The notes under the pieces: generated by a model
Database searches by the model: none
Told to the model about the DNA's origin: nothing
The model's input: only the letters and a program-made list of their open reading frames with translations
Source of the DNA: CAYQEC01 sp964569015
GTDB lineage: Bacteria > Actinomycetota > Acidimicrobiia > Spongiisociales > UBA5794
Reading direction: 5' to 3'
NCBI GenBank assembly: GCA_964569015.1
Contig: CAZMSN010000005.1
Location: 1 to 64,000, forward strand
DNA length: 64,000 nt
Shown here: positions 1-8,955 of the stretch, piece after piece
How positions within the stretch are numbered: the first letter of the stretch is position 1
How the letters are laid out: each line of letters begins with the position of its first letter
Program-made: the position numbers and the translations under genes

Positions 1-12
1 CGCCGTGGTGCC

Positions 13-366
13 ATGACCCGGCGCGAGTTCGAGCGGGTCGTCGACGACGTGCTCGACACCCTGCCGGAGTGGGTGGTTGAACGGGTCGACAACCTCGAGG
101 TGATCGTCGAAGAACAGCCGACGCGGGACCAGGACCCCCACGGCGAAGGCCTCCTCGGCCTCTACCACGGCATCTCGCTGCTCGAACGTGGCATCGACTA
201 CTGGGGGGCCATGCCCGACACCATCACCATCTTCCGTAAACCCCACCTCGCCCTCGGGCTGAGCCGGGACCAACTCCGCCACGAGATCCGGCGCACCGTG
301 CTGCACGAGCTGGCCCACCACCTCGGCATCGACGACGACCGCCTCGACGAGCTGGGCTGGGGCTGA
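13..366 (+). CDS. Small zincin-like metallopeptidase (DUF1025 / PF06262 type)
   Basis: This 117-residue protein ends in an HExxHxxGxxD zinc-binding motif (HELAHHLGIDDD, near residues 97-108), the signature of the PF06262 zincin family common in actinobacteria. The family is small and cytosolic, lacks a signal peptide, and its substrates are not established. The length matches the family, so the gene appears complete even though it starts 13 nt from the window edge. The ATG is preceded by a GGTG stretch but no strong ribosome binding site. It runs in the same direction as the acyltransferase downstream, which has its own promoter. Family assignment is firm; peptidase activity is inferred from the motif only. 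Confidence 0.85.
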   Translation: MTRREFERVVDDVLDTLPEWVVERVDNLEVIVEEQPTRDQDPHGEGLLGLYHGISLLERGIDYWGAMPDTITIFRKPHLALGLSRDQLRHEIRRTVLHELAHHLGIDDDRLDELGWG

Positions 367-429
367 CCGGCGCGCCAGCCGATCCTGATTGACCCAGGCC
401 GCGCCCGCCGTCGGTGGGCGCTCCTTTCC

Positions 430-435
430 TACACT
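430..435 (+). promoter_or_regulatory. Leaderless -10 (TACACT) of the PlsB-like gene
   Basis: TACACT lies exactly 7 nt before the ATG at 443, so transcription should begin at or next to the start codon. No Shine-Dalgarno sequence fits in the gap. Confidence 0.6.
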
Positions 436-442
436 CGTGCCG

Positions 443-2824
443 ATGGACCCGAACGTCTACGCAGCCGCCGCCCTCCCCGAGGAACCGCCCTGGCCCGACG
501 CCTCCGGCCCCTACCTCTTCCTGCTCGAGGCGGTCGGCTCGCTGGAGCTGCGCATCCTCGACGGGTGGATCCAGCGCAACCGCCCACCCAACATCGGCCC
601 TGAGGACGTGCGGGTGGCGCTGCTCCCCCAGACCCGTCGCCGGCGCCGGCGCAACTTCGATCCCCGCATCGCCGCCTACCTCGACGGCGACGTCGACCCG
701 TTGCTCGTGCCATTGCGTATCGCCTGGCTGCCGCCGCTGCGCCGGGGCCGCCGCACCGCCGCCTTCCGCGACCTGCTGAGCCTGGGCGACCCGAGGGACC
801 CTCCCCCAATCCGCCAAACCATCGTCTACCGCACCCGACCCGATCGCTGCCGCATCATCGCCGGCACCCCGAGCCGGGCCTCGACCGTCCGCACCGCCTG
901 GGAGGATCCCGAGGGACGGGCCCGGCGCAACGGCACCTCGCTGCCCGAATTCGTCGCCAAGCGGGCGTGGCTCACCCTCGAGCGAGCCGAGCGCAGCCTC
1001 CGGGGCAGCCACTACAAGGTCCCCAAGTTCGTCCGCGAGAGCCTCACCGAGAGCCGCTCGTTCGTCGCCGGAGTCGCCCGCCTCGCCGACGAGGCCGACG
1101 TCTCCGTCAGGCTGATGACGGCCCGCACCCGCCACTACGTGCGGGAGATCGCCGCTACCCACAGCCCTCTCACCATCGACCTCGTCGCCACCACCATTCG
1201 CTGGCTCATCACCAAGGCCTACGTGGGTCTTCACTACGACGACGAGGAGCTGGCCGCCATCTACACGATGGGCGAGCGCTACCCCCTGGTGTTCCTCCCC
1301 TCCCACAAGTCGAACTTCGACCACCTGGTGCTGCGCTACGTGCTCTACCAGAACGGCCTGCCCCCCAACCACACCGCCGGGGGCATCAACATGAACTTCT
1401 TCCCGGTCGGTCCCATCCTGCGCCGGGCCGGGGTGTTCTTCATCCGCCGCGAATTCAAGGACGACGAGCCCTACAAGTTCGCCCTCCGCCAGTACCTCGA
1501 CTACCTGGTCGAGAAGCGCTTCCCGCTCGAGTGGTACATGGAGGGGGGCCGCTCCCGCTCCGGGAAGCTGCGGCCGCCTCGCCTCGGGCTGCTCGCCTAC
1601 GTAGTCGACTCGCTGCAGCGCGGCGCCGCCGACGACATCGTCATCTTCCCGGTGTCGATCGCCTACGACCAGATCCAGGACGTCGGCTCCTACGCCGCCG
1701 AGCAGACCGGCGGCGGCAAGGAACGTGAATCGGTGGGATGGCTACTGCGGGTGATCCGCAGCCTTCGGCTCCGCTACGGCGACATCCACCTCCGCATCGG
1801 GGCCCCGGTGTCGGTGCGTAACTTCCTCGCCGAGCAGGAGGACGTCCCCACCGACGCCGAGGACACCCGCAGCCCCGCCATCCCCAAGCTCGCCTTCGAG
1901 GTGGCGGTGCGCATCAACGAGGTCACCCCGGTCACCCCCATCTCGCTGGTCACCCTTGCCCTGCTCAGCGTCGGCGACCGCAGCCTCACCGTCGACGAGC
2001 TGATGCAGGTGCTCGAGCCGTTCGTCGACTTCGTCTCCCGCCGCGACCTGCCGATCACCGACACCCTCTCCCTCGACGATCCCGCCGACACCCTCACCGC
2101 CCTCGATGCCCTCACCCTGCACGGCGTGGTGTCATCGTTCGAAGGCCCCACCGACACCGTCTACCGCATCGGGCCCGAGCAGCACCTCGCCGCCGCCTAC
2201 TACCGCAACACCATCATTCACTTCTTCGTCGACCGGGCCATCACCGAGCTGGCCCTTCTACACGCCCGCGACGAGCCGGGCGAAGCGACGGTGCGTACCG
2301 TGCTCGACGAGAGCCTGCGGCTGCGCGACCTGCTCAAGTTCGAGTTCTTCTTCGCCCCCAGCGACGTGTTCGAGGACGAGATCCGCCGCGAGCTCGCCGA
2401 CCACGACCCGGGATGGCGCGACCATCTCAACGCCGGCGCCGTCGACGCGGTGCTGCGGGCCTTCCGTCCCTACGGGTCCCCCGCCATCCTGCGCCCGTTC
2501 CTCGAGGCGTACCAGGCGGTGGGCGACATCGTCGCTCGCGCCGCCGCCGACGACACTCTCACCGCCGAGGACGTGCGCGTCGAGGTGATGGATCTCGGCA
2601 AGCAGTACCTCTTGCAGGGCCGCATCAAGCACGCCGAGTCGGTCACCAGCGTGCTGTTCGACTCGGCGTTGCGCCTCGCCGAAAACCGCCGTCTCTTCGA
2701 TCCCGGCCAGCCGGACCTGGCGGCACGACGCCTGCAATTCGCCGCCGAGCTGCACAAGGTGCTCCGGCGCCTCGACGGCATCGAAGCCCTGGCGGCTGCC
2801 GCGGCCGCAGGGATGCTCGAGTGA
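443..2824 (+). CDS. plsB: Glycerol-3-phosphate 1-O-acyltransferase, PlsB-like
   Basis: This 793-residue protein carries all four acyltransferase blocks of the GPAT/PlsB family: HKSNFD (the catalytic HxxxxD), a glycine-to-FIRR block (GVFFIRREF), EGGRSRSGK, and the hydrophobic FPVSIAYD block. Its length is close to the roughly 800 residues of PlsB, with the family's long N- and C-terminal helical regions. It should transfer an acyl chain to sn-glycerol-3-phosphate at the membrane, the first step of phospholipid synthesis. An upstream TTG at 389 is in frame, but the ATG at 443 is preferred because a TACACT -10 lies 7 nt before it. An acyl-CoA ligase further along (4801-6576) could supply substrate, though it is on the other strand. 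Confidence 0.85.
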   Translation: MDPNVYAAAALPEEPPWPDASGPYLFLLEAVGSLELRILDGWIQRNRPPNIGPEDVRVALLPQTRRRRRRNFDPRIAAYLDGDVDPLLVPLRIAWLPPLRRGRRTAAFRDLLSLGDPRDPPPIRQTIVYRTRPDRCRIIAGTPSRASTVRTAWEDPEGRARRNGTSLPEFVAKRAWLTLERAERSLRGSHYKVPKFVRESLTESRSFVAGVARLADEADVSVRLMTARTRHYVREIAATHSPLTIDLVATTIRWLITKAYVGLHYDDEELAAIYTMGERYPLVFLPSHKSNFDHLVLRYVLYQNGLPPNHTAGGINMNFFPVGPILRRAGVFFIRREFKDDEPYKFALRQYLDYLVEKRFPLEWYMEGGRSRSGKLRPPRLGLLAYVVDSLQRGAADDIVIFPVSIAYDQIQDVGSYAAEQTGGGKERESVGWLLRVIRSLRLRYGDIHLRIGAPVSVRNFLAEQEDVPTDAEDTRSPAIPKLAFEVAVRINEVTPVTPISLVTLALLSVGDRSLTVDELMQVLEPFVDFVSRRDLPITDTLSLDDPADTLTALDALTLHGVVSSFEGPTDTVYRIGPEQHLAAAYYRNTIIHFFVDRAITELALLHARDEPGEATVRTVLDESLRLRDLLKFEFFFAPSDVFEDEIRRELADHDPGWRDHLNAGAVDAVLRAFRPYGSPAILRPFLEAYQAVGDIVARAAADDTLTAEDVRVEVMDLGKQYLLQGRIKHAESVTSVLFDSALRLAENRRLFDPGQPDLAARRLQFAAELHKVLRRLDGIEALAAAAAAGMLE

Positions 2825-2852
2825 CTATATCGGCGGTGCACAAAAGAACTAG

Positions 2853-2882
2853 TTGACTGCTGTAGGTGGTGGAGGCTACACT
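2853..2882 (+). promoter_or_regulatory. Strong -35/-10 promoter of coiled-coil paralogue 1
   Basis: TTGACT (2853-2858) and TACACT (2877-2882) are separated by 18 nt, one of the best two-box promoters in the window. It predicts a start near 2890 and a leader of about 60 nt before the ATG at 2951. Confidence 0.65.
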
Positions 2883-2950
2883 CTCCGTAGGCGGAAGACA
2901 CCCTTCTACGACGTGTGCAGCCCTATGGGCCCGATCCTGAGGCGGTCCGC

Positions 2951-3949
2951 ATGAGCCGAGACGACGACCAGCCAGGAGATGTGACTGTCATCGTGTCCGC
3001 CGCCGACGCGGCCGAAGATGCCGCCGTCGAACCCGCGTGGTTGGAGCAGCTCGCCGAGACCGAACGGCGCATCGCCGCTCTCGAGAAGAAGATCGCCGGC
3101 TCGAGGCCGGCGGCGGCCGCCGCAAAGCCAACCAAGGCTCCCAAGGCGGAGACCGCTCCGCCGATCGTGGCCGCCACTCCCGAGGTTGACAAAGGCGTCA
3201 CCCGTGCGACGCCCGGTGAGCAAACGGCCGCCGAGGCGAGCGAGATCTTGGTGACGGCCCATCAGGAAGCCGCCGCCGTCCTCAGCGAAGCCAGGAGGGA
3301 AGCCTTCCGCCTCGTCACCGAAGCACGCGACGATGCCGAGAACACCGCCGCCGAAGCCCAAACCAACGCCGCCCGCATCACCAAGAACGCCGAGGAGACC
3401 CGCGGCGCCACTCGACGCGACTCCATCGCCCTCATCGACGAGGTCAAGGACGAGAGTGAGCGGCTCATCGCCGAGCGCAACACCGTCCTCGAGACGATGC
3501 GGGCCGAGTACGAGACCGAGAACGCAGATCTCCTCGAGCGGATCACGGAACTCCGTTCCATCGCCGCCGATCTCGAGAATCGGCTCTCCGCCGCCCTCCA
3601 GCACCACGCCACACAAGACCAATCCCCCTCTCCGTCACCGGCCCCCCAGCCCGAACCAAGACCCCCAACGGCGTCGGGCCCGGCCGAGGATGTCGCAGGC
3701 TCCGCACAAGCCGACCCTGACACGCCCAATGTGCCTGTGCAACACAACGGGGTCGCGCCAACAGCCGCGTCGCGCGGATCGTATTACAGCCGACGCTCCG
3801 CCAGATTGCCTCGGCTCGGGTCCGATGCCGGCCGCAACGCAATCGCCGCCATCAACGCCATGCGAGCCCATGCCAGGGACGCTGAGAACAAAGACAACGG
3901 CGACGGGCCAGCTGCCGACAAGGAGGGATTGACCGCACAGACCGCCTGA
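2951..3949 (+). CDS. Coiled-coil protein with YSRRSARLPRLG tail (paralogue 1)
   Basis: I do not recognise this 332-residue protein as a named family. It has an acidic N-terminus, an Ala/Lys/Pro-rich stretch, then a long charged helical region (about 95-220) typical of a coiled coil, a Pro/Gln-rich linker, and a basic tail. Two blocks recur in the protein at 27642-28451: ARREAFRLV (from residue 114) and YYSRRSARLPRLG (278-290) followed by an AGRNAIAAI helix. There is no signal peptide or membrane segment, so it is probably cytosolic. The ATG at 2951 is chosen because GAGGCGG sits 5 nt upstream; the upstream GTG at 2915 lacks one. It has its own strong promoter and a hairpin terminator. The alternation of coiled coil and disordered linker recalls DivIVA-like scaffold proteins, but that is only an analogy. 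Confidence 0.75.
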   Translation: MSRDDDQPGDVTVIVSAADAAEDAAVEPAWLEQLAETERRIAALEKKIAGSRPAAAAAKPTKAPKAETAPPIVAATPEVDKGVTRATPGEQTAAEASEILVTAHQEAAAVLSEARREAFRLVTEARDDAENTAAEAQTNAARITKNAEETRGATRRDSIALIDEVKDESERLIAERNTVLETMRAEYETENADLLERITELRSIAADLENRLSAALQHHATQDQSPSPSPAPQPEPRPPTASGPAEDVAGSAQADPDTPNVPVQHNGVAPTAASRGSYYSRRSARLPRLGSDAGRNAIAAINAMRAHARDAENKDNGDGPAADKEGLTAQTA

Positions 3950-4026
3950 AGGCTCGACGGGAACGGGCGCCTCATCAAACGGCCCGCACGCGCACGGCTG
4001 AACGACCGCCCCGTTTCCGTCGACAA

Positions 4027-4059
4027 AGTGGGCGCCCTCCCGCAACGAGGGCGCCCACT
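4027..4059. terminator. Bidirectional hairpin terminator
   Basis: A perfect 13-bp stem (AGTGGGCGCCCTC with its complement) and a 7-nt loop lie between the convergent coiled-coil gene and Nfu gene. There is no long T-tract, but position and stem strength fit termination in both directions. Confidence 0.75.
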
Positions 4060-4124
4060 GCTCGTCTCCGGAGGATTTCGACGCGTCGGAAGCCGACACG
4101 ACCGGCCCGCGCCGGGCCGGCGGA

Positions 4125-4748
4125 TCAGGTGTAGTAGGGATCGGCCCCGGCGGTGTGGTCGGTCACATCGACCACACCGGTGATCTCCGGCACGTTGGAT
4201 TTGATGGCGGTCTCGATGCCCTGGCTCAGGGTCATGGCCGCCAGACCGCAGCCCTGACACCCGCCCCCGAGCTGCACGTACGCGGTCGTGTCCTCGACGC
4301 GATCGAGCGTCACGAAACCGCCGTGGGCGGCAATGGCAGGATTGATGTGCTCCGAGATGAGTTGGGCGACGCGCTCTTCGATGGTCCCCTCGAGAACGAT
4401 CGGCGGGGCATCCGGCGCTTCGATCCGCGCAGTCGGCGGATTGGGATTGTGCAACACGAGTCCCGGAGTCGCGGGATCACCCGCGATGTCGACAATGGCG
4501 CCCCTCAGGTTGTCGACGCTGTGAAGAGGGATCGCCACCGCCAGCTCACCGTGATGCTCGATGTGGTCGTTGTCGCCGATGTCCTCGGCTCGGAGGAAGG
4601 CGGTCTCGTAGCGGAATCCATTCCGGCCCGCGCCGACGATGCGCAGGCCCAAGGACAGATCGGGGATCTCCTCCCGGTCCCGTTGCTGCAGGATTCGGGA
4701 AAGAGCGGGCTCTGTGATCTCGACGATGGCTTCAGCGGTCGTATCCAT
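4125..4748 (-). CDS. NfuA-like Fe-S cluster carrier (NifU C-terminal domain)
   Basis: The C-terminal half of this 207-residue protein is a NifU/Nfu domain with the cluster-binding CxxC (GGCQGCG) and the usual HGG motif (AAHGGFVTL) upstream of it. The N-terminal half resembles a degenerate A-type (IscA-like) scaffold domain, as in NfuA. The protein would bind a [4Fe-4S] cluster through a dimer and pass it to client enzymes; likely clients here include MiaB and RimO. The ATG at 4748 is chosen over one 27 nt upstream because a TAGCAT -10 lies 8 nt before it. The acyl-CoA ligase upstream is on the same strand, but this gene appears to have its own promoter. Confidence 0.82.
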   Translation of the reverse strand: MDTTAEAIVEITEPALSRILQQRDREEIPDLSLGLRIVGAGRNGFRYETAFLRAEDIGDNDHIEHHGELAVAIPLHSVDNLRGAIVDIAGDPATPGLVLHNPNPPTARIEAPDAPPIVLEGTIEERVAQLISEHINPAIAAHGGFVTLDRVEDTTAYVQLGGGCQGCGLAAMTLSQGIETAIKSNVPEITGVVDVTDHTAGADPYYT

Positions 4749-4756
4749 GCGACCGG

Positions 4757-4762
4757 ATGCTA
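4757..4762 (-). promoter_or_regulatory. Leaderless -10 (TAGCAT) of the Nfu gene
   Basis: TAGCAT on the minus strand ends 8 nt before the ATG at 4748, with no ribosome binding site between. Confidence 0.55.
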
Positions 4763-4800
4763 CTGCGGCCCCCACGGCTTCCCGACGTCCCGTTTCCGCA

Positions 4801-6576
4801 TCAATCCATGTACATGGCCTCGATGAGGTCCGCGAAGTGCTCGGCCACCGCCGCCCTCCGCACCTTGAGCGTCGGAGTCAGCTCCCCCTCATCCATCGAG
4901 AGCGGCCTCGGCAGGATGGTGAAGCGCTTCAGCTGTTCCGCCCGGGCGAAGTGCCGGTTGAGGCCGGCGATCGCCTCTTCGATCTCGCGGTGGATCTCCT
5001 CGCTCTCATGGGCAGGCCCCGACAGGCCGTGCGCCTCCAGGTAGCGGGCGGCAGCCCCCTCGTGCAGCGTCACCAACGCCGACAGATACTTGCGCCGATC
5101 GCCGATCACCATCACCTCGAACACGAGTGGGTGGGTCCTCAACGCCTCCTCGAGCGGCTTGGGAGCGACATTCTTGCCCCCGGCGGTGATGATGATGTCC
5201 TTCTTGCGGCCCGTGATCCAGAGCATGCCGTCGTCGTCGAACCTTCCCATGTCGCCCGAGTGGAGCCATCCGTCCGCCAGCGTGGCGGCGGTCCCCTCCG
5301 GATCGCGGTAATAGCCGAGGAAGACGTTGCGGCCCTGCACTAGCACCTCGCCGTCTTCGGCGATGCGGACCTCCGTCCCCGGGAAGGGAGGCCCCACCGA
5401 GCCGTAGACAGTGCGGCCTGGGACGTTGATCGTGGTCGGCCCCGTGTCCTCCGATTGCCCGTAGACCTCACGGATCGGGATGTCGACGCTCGAGAAGAAC
5501 TCGAGCAGCTCCTTGGAGATCGGAGCCGCCCCGCTGACCGCCAGTGCGGCTCCGCCGAGCCCCAATGCCTTCTTCGCCTTGTCGAGGACGAGCTTGCGGG
5601 CCACGGCGTAACGCCCAGCCAGCATCTTGTTGGGTTCCTCTCCCCGATTGCGAAGATCGTTCACTTTCGTGGCCACGCCCATCGCCCAGGCGGCGATCTT
5701 GGCCTTCGATCCCGAGAGCTCGTCCAAATGCGCCGTGACCCCCGACTGGAACCGTTCCCAAACCCGCGGCACCGCGAAGAAGATCGTGGGCTGCACCTCC
5801 TTGAGGTTGTCGGCCACCCGCGCGAAGGACTCTGCGTAGTAAACCGCCTCCCCCGCCACCGCCGGAGCGTGAATCGTGAACACCTGCTCGGCGATGTGCG
5901 ACAGCGGCAGGTACGAGACGCTCCACTCGGACGAGTCGATCTCGAAGAGTCGCGCCGCCTGCGATGCCGTCCACACCAAGTTGTCGTGCGACAACATGAC
6001 ACCCTTGGGAGGACCGGTCGTCCCCGACGTGTAGATGAGGGTGGCGAGGCCGTTGGGCTCCAGCGCCTCCAACCGGGCATCGACCTCCTCGGTGCCCACC
6101 GTGGCGCCCCGCTCGATGAAATCGTCCCACGAGATGACAAGGTCGTCGTCGATCCGGGAGGCAGGGCGCATCGTCACCACGTGCCGCAGGTCGGGAAGAT
6201 CTGCCCTCACCTCGCCGATCTTGGCCCACTGCTCCTCGTTCTCCACGAGAACCATTGGCGCCTTGGAATGGGAGATGATGTACTGGCATTCCTCCGGCGA
6301 ATCGGTGGCGTAGATCCCGGCCGGGACCGCGCCGGCCGCCATCGCCCCGACGTCGAAGAGGACCCACTCCGGTCGATTGAAGCCGAGGATGTTCACGGCA
6401 TCGCCGGCCTCGATGCCGAGTGCGATCAGCGACTTGGCAACCGCCACCACCTCACCGGCGTACTCTTTCCACGTGGTTGCTTGCCATGCCTCGCCGACCC
6501 GCTGGTAGTACGCCGGTCGATCGGCGAGGACCTCGCCGTTGCAAAGCACCCTGAACGGAATGGTCTCAGCCGGCAC
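4801..6576 (-). CDS. Long-chain acyl-CoA synthetase (AMP-forming)
   Basis: This 591-residue ANL-superfamily enzyme has the phosphate-binding signature YTSGTTGPPKGVML, the A5-type motif YGQSEDTGP, the adenosine-binding segment WLHSGDMG, and the C-terminal lysine region GRKKDIIITAGGKN. This architecture matches FadD15-type long-chain acyl-CoA ligases, which activate fatty acids to acyl-CoA through an acyl-adenylate. No signal peptide is seen; the enzyme is probably cytosolic or peripheral at the membrane. The start is taken as the GTG at 6576 because AGGAGG lies 6 nt before it, which makes a GTG 15 nt further upstream unlikely. A -10 (TACAGT) is visible upstream, so this gene has a normal leader. 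Confidence 0.88.
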   Translation of the reverse strand: MPAETIPFRVLCNGEVLADRPAYYQRVGEAWQATTWKEYAGEVVAVAKSLIALGIEAGDAVNILGFNRPEWVLFDVGAMAAGAVPAGIYATDSPEECQYIISHSKAPMVLVENEEQWAKIGEVRADLPDLRHVVTMRPASRIDDDLVISWDDFIERGATVGTEEVDARLEALEPNGLATLIYTSGTTGPPKGVMLSHDNLVWTASQAARLFEIDSSEWSVSYLPLSHIAEQVFTIHAPAVAGEAVYYAESFARVADNLKEVQPTIFFAVPRVWERFQSGVTAHLDELSGSKAKIAAWAMGVATKVNDLRNRGEEPNKMLAGRYAVARKLVLDKAKKALGLGGAALAVSGAAPISKELLEFFSSVDIPIREVYGQSEDTGPTTINVPGRTVYGSVGPPFPGTEVRIAEDGEVLVQGRNVFLGYYRDPEGTAATLADGWLHSGDMGRFDDDGMLWITGRKKDIIITAGGKNVAPKPLEEALRTHPLVFEVMVIGDRRKYLSALVTLHEGAAARYLEAHGLSGPAHESEEIHREIEEAIAGLNRHFARAEQLKRFTILPRPLSMDEGELTPTLKVRRAAVAEHFADLIEAMYMD

Positions 6577-6608
6577 GTTCCTCCTCCTCACCTCGTACGG
6601 GCTCTCCG

Positions 6609-6614
6609 ACTGTA
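6609..6614 (-). promoter_or_regulatory. -10 element (TACAGT) of the acyl-CoA ligase gene
   Basis: TACAGT on the minus strand lies 32 nt before the GTG start, leaving room for the AGGAGG ribosome binding site. It sits in the intergenic region shared with divergent malQ. Confidence 0.45.
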
Positions 6615-6675
6615 GTGAAAAACGATCCGCCGCCGCGGGGCGACACGGGAGTATTCAGCGACGAGAATGGCGCCC

Positions 6676-8172
6676 ATGTCCATCGCCGATCTGCAGACGC
6701 GCTCCTCGGGTCTGTTGCTGCATCCCAGCAGCCTGCCCGGCCCCTACGGCATCGGCGACATCGGACCGGCAGCGGCCGCCTGGGTCGACTTCGTCGCCGC
6801 CACCGGATGCCGGATGTGGCAGATCCTCCCGCTCGGCCCCACCGGGTACGGGGACTCGCCCTACCAGTGCTTCTCTTCGTTCGCCGGCAACCCCTACCTC
6901 GTCAGCCCCGACCTGTTGCTCCAAGACGGCCTCGTCTCCGACGAGGACCTCGCCGCCTACCCAAGACTGCCCGCCGAACGGGTCGACTACGGCGCCGTGA
7001 TCCCGGCCAAGCTGGCTCTGCTCGACCGTGCATTCGACCGCTTCGGCGACGCTGCCCCCGCGCTGCGGGACGAATACAGATCCTTCGCCGACGCCGAGCG
7101 CCGCTGGCTCGATGACTTCGCGGTGTTCATGACGCTCAAGGATCTCCACGGCGGAGCACCCTGGATCTCGTGGGAGCGTCCCTTGCGCCTACACGACCCG
7201 GAGGCGATCGCCGACCTGCGGCGCCGCCACGCCGACGCCGTCGGCCGTCACGTCTTCCGCCAGTGGGTCTTCCATCGCCAGTGGGCCATCCTGCGACAGC
7301 ATGCCGCCGCAGCAGGCGTCGCCATCATTGGCGACATCCCGTTCTTCGTCGCCGGAGACTCCGCCGACGTCTGGGCCAACCGCCATCTCTTCCAGCTCGA
7401 CGCGGAGGGAAACCCCTCGGTGATCGCCGGCGTCCCACCCGACCTGTTCTCCGACACCGGCCAGCGCTGGGGCAATCCCCTCTACAACTGGGAGCGTCAC
7501 GAGGCCGACGGATACACATGGTGGGTCGACCGGATCGCAGCGACGCTTTCACAGGTCGACATTCTCCGCATCGACCACTTCCGAGCCTTCGTCAACTACT
7601 GGGAGATTCCCGGCGGGGCGCCCACCGCCGAGGTCGGCCGCTGGATGGACGGCCCGGGAGAAGCGGTCTTCACCGCCGTGCGCAGCGCCCTCGGCACCCT
7701 ACCGATCATCGCCGAAGATCTGGGAGAGCTCGATCCGAGAGTCCCGGCGCTGCGCGACAAGCTCGGCCTCCCAGGAATGAAGGTCCTCCAGTTCGCGTTC
7801 GACGGCGACCTGACTCACCCGTTCCTTCCCCACAACTACCCCCCCACCTGTGTCGTGTACACCGGAACCCACGACAACAACACTGTCAAGGGCTGGTGGA
7901 ACTCGGCCCCGCCCGAAGAACGCCGCTTCGCCAGGGACTACTTGGGCGTCGACGAGAACGACCCGGTGGAAGCGTTCCTCGAGGGGGTGTGGAGTTCGGT
8001 GGCGCTGCTGGCCATCGCCCCTATCCAGGACGCGCTGCGCCTTGGGGCGGAAGGTCGCATGAACAGTCCCGGCACCACGAGCGGCAACTGGCAATGGCGT
8101 CTCGCCGCCGACGCGCTGACAACGCCGGTGCACGACCAAATCCGCGATCTCAACCGCCGCTATGGACGCTGA
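6676..8172 (+). CDS. malQ: 4-alpha-glucanotransferase (amylomaltase)
   Basis: This protein of about 498 residues is a GH77 amylomaltase. It shows the N-terminal SSGLLLHPSSLPGPYGIGD segment, GDIPFFVAGDSADVW, the catalytic aspartate region RIDHFRAF, the acid/base IIAEDLG, and the stabiliser region YTGTHDNNT. It transfers alpha-1,4-glucan segments between maltodextrins in glycogen or maltose metabolism. The length is typical. Two ATGs three codons apart are possible (6667, 6676); the second has a GAGAAT hexamer 7 nt upstream, compatible with leaderless starting. It is divergent from the acyl-CoA ligase and convergent with the small gene downstream. Confidence 0.92.
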   Translation: MSIADLQTRSSGLLLHPSSLPGPYGIGDIGPAAAAWVDFVAATGCRMWQILPLGPTGYGDSPYQCFSSFAGNPYLVSPDLLLQDGLVSDEDLAAYPRLPAERVDYGAVIPAKLALLDRAFDRFGDAAPALRDEYRSFADAERRWLDDFAVFMTLKDLHGGAPWISWERPLRLHDPEAIADLRRRHADAVGRHVFRQWVFHRQWAILRQHAAAAGVAIIGDIPFFVAGDSADVWANRHLFQLDAEGNPSVIAGVPPDLFSDTGQRWGNPLYNWERHEADGYTWWVDRIAATLSQVDILRIDHFRAFVNYWEIPGGAPTAEVGRWMDGPGEAVFTAVRSALGTLPIIAEDLGELDPRVPALRDKLGLPGMKVLQFAFDGDLTHPFLPHNYPPTCVVYTGTHDNNTVKGWWNSAPPEERRFARDYLGVDENDPVEAFLEGVWSSVALLAIAPIQDALRLGAEGRMNSPGTTSGNWQWRLAADALTTPVHDQIRDLNRRYGR

Positions 8173-8197
8173 CCTCTCGCGCTCGAGGCCCTCCTGA

Positions 8198-8491
8198 TCA
8201 GGGAGCGACCTCGACCAGCTCGTTGGTCGTCAAGTCGAGCACCCGTTCCACGTCGCTGCGGCTCTCGGCGATCCATCGGGCGAGACTCTCCCCCTGACGC
8301 CGCACCAGCCACCAGGCAACCTCGTTGGAGCCGCTCTCTCGATGCTCGCGCCAGCGGGACCGCGCAGTGGCGATCGCTATCCTCTCCGACTCGAAGGTGC
8401 CCAGCAAGGTCTCTTCCGGACCCCGATAGGGCTTTCCCGGCGCGGGCATGGGCTCGCGATACTCGGTTGCCGTGAAGGCCTCGCTGCTCAT
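8198..8491 (-). CDS. Hypothetical protein, 97 aa
   Basis: I do not recognise this small protein. It is soluble and Trp/Arg/Glu-rich with no signal peptide or membrane segment. The ATG has an excellent ribosome binding site (GAGGAGGG 3 nt upstream), and the reading frame keeps normal high-G+C third-position usage, so it is probably a real gene. It is convergent with malQ and lies downstream of the tRNA cluster in the same direction, separated by about 150 nt. Confidence 0.6.
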   Translation of the reverse strand: MSSEAFTATEYREPMPAPGKPYRGPEETLLGTFESERIAIATARSRWREHRESGSNEVAWWLVRRQGESLARWIAESRSDVERVLDLTTNELVEVAP

Positions 8492-8644
8492 ATACCCTCC
8501 TCAAGCCTGGCCGAATGCTACTACTCACAGCGGCAAGCGCGCGTGCCGATCAGAGGAATGATCACCACTGGGGAGACCCGGTCTGGCAGCTCCGGCTCGA
8601 CGCCCGGCGGCAGCCACATCGCGGCCGCACCAGACCCCGGAGCG

Positions 8645-8716
8645 TGGGCGCTGGCAGGATTGAACTGCCGACCTCTTCCGCGTCAAGGAAGCGCTCTCCC
8701 ACTGAGCTAAGCGCCC
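8645..8716 (-). tRNA. tRNA-Val (anticodon GAC)
   Basis: The minus strand folds as a full cloverleaf: a GGGCGCT/AGCGCCC acceptor stem, a GCTC/GAGC D stem, a CTTCC/GGAAG anticodon stem around TTGACGC, and a GGCAG/CTGCC T stem with loop TTCAATC. CCA is not encoded. It is the last of three tRNAs in one cluster. Confidence 0.95.
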
Positions 8717-8740
8717 TGGGACCGGCTGGAGACCGGTTCG

Positions 8741-8812
8741 AGGCGACGCCGGGAATCGAACCCGGGTAAAAGGTTTTGCAGACCTTTGCCTAAACCACTC
8801 GGCCACGTCGCC
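8741..8812 (-). tRNA. tRNA-Cys (anticodon GCA)
   Basis: The GGCGACG/CGTCGCC acceptor stem, the anticodon loop CTGCAAA closed by AAGGT/ACCTT, and the T arm CCGGG-TTCGATT-CCCGG define tRNA-Cys. CCA is not encoded. It lies between tRNA-Gly and tRNA-Val. Confidence 0.95.
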
Positions 8813-8838
8813 AGACGGACGGCTCTCGCCGCCCTCGG

Positions 8839-8911
8839 AGCGGACGACCGGGATCGAACCGGCGACCTCAACCTTGGCAAGGTTGCGCTCTACCAGCTGA
8901 GCTACGTCCGC
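8839..8911 (-). tRNA. tRNA-Gly (anticodon GCC)
   Basis: The GCGGACG/CGTCCGC acceptor stem, the anticodon loop TTGCCAA closed by CAACC/GGTTG, and the T arm with TTCGATC define tRNA-Gly(GCC). It is the first gene of the Gly-Cys-Val cluster. Confidence 0.95.
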
Positions 8912-8921
8912 GGGGACCGGA

Positions 8922-8927
8922 ATAGTA
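8922..8927 (-). promoter_or_regulatory. -10 element (TACTAT) of the tRNA cluster
   Basis: TACTAT on the minus strand lies 10 nt before the 5' end of tRNA-Gly, the right place to transcribe the three-tRNA cluster. Confidence 0.6.
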
Positions 8928-8955
8928 CCACGCCACCCGGCGGCGACGGCAGGGC

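Noticed and set aside
224..1372. Long reverse frame antisense to the PlsB-like gene
   Set aside because: Gly/Val/Arg-rich shadow of the acyltransferase; no start signal and no motif, while the forward frame has all four catalytic blocks.
8180..8215. CCTGATCAGG palindrome as a malQ terminator
   Set aside because: A short symmetric sequence with no loop and no T-run; too weak to call.
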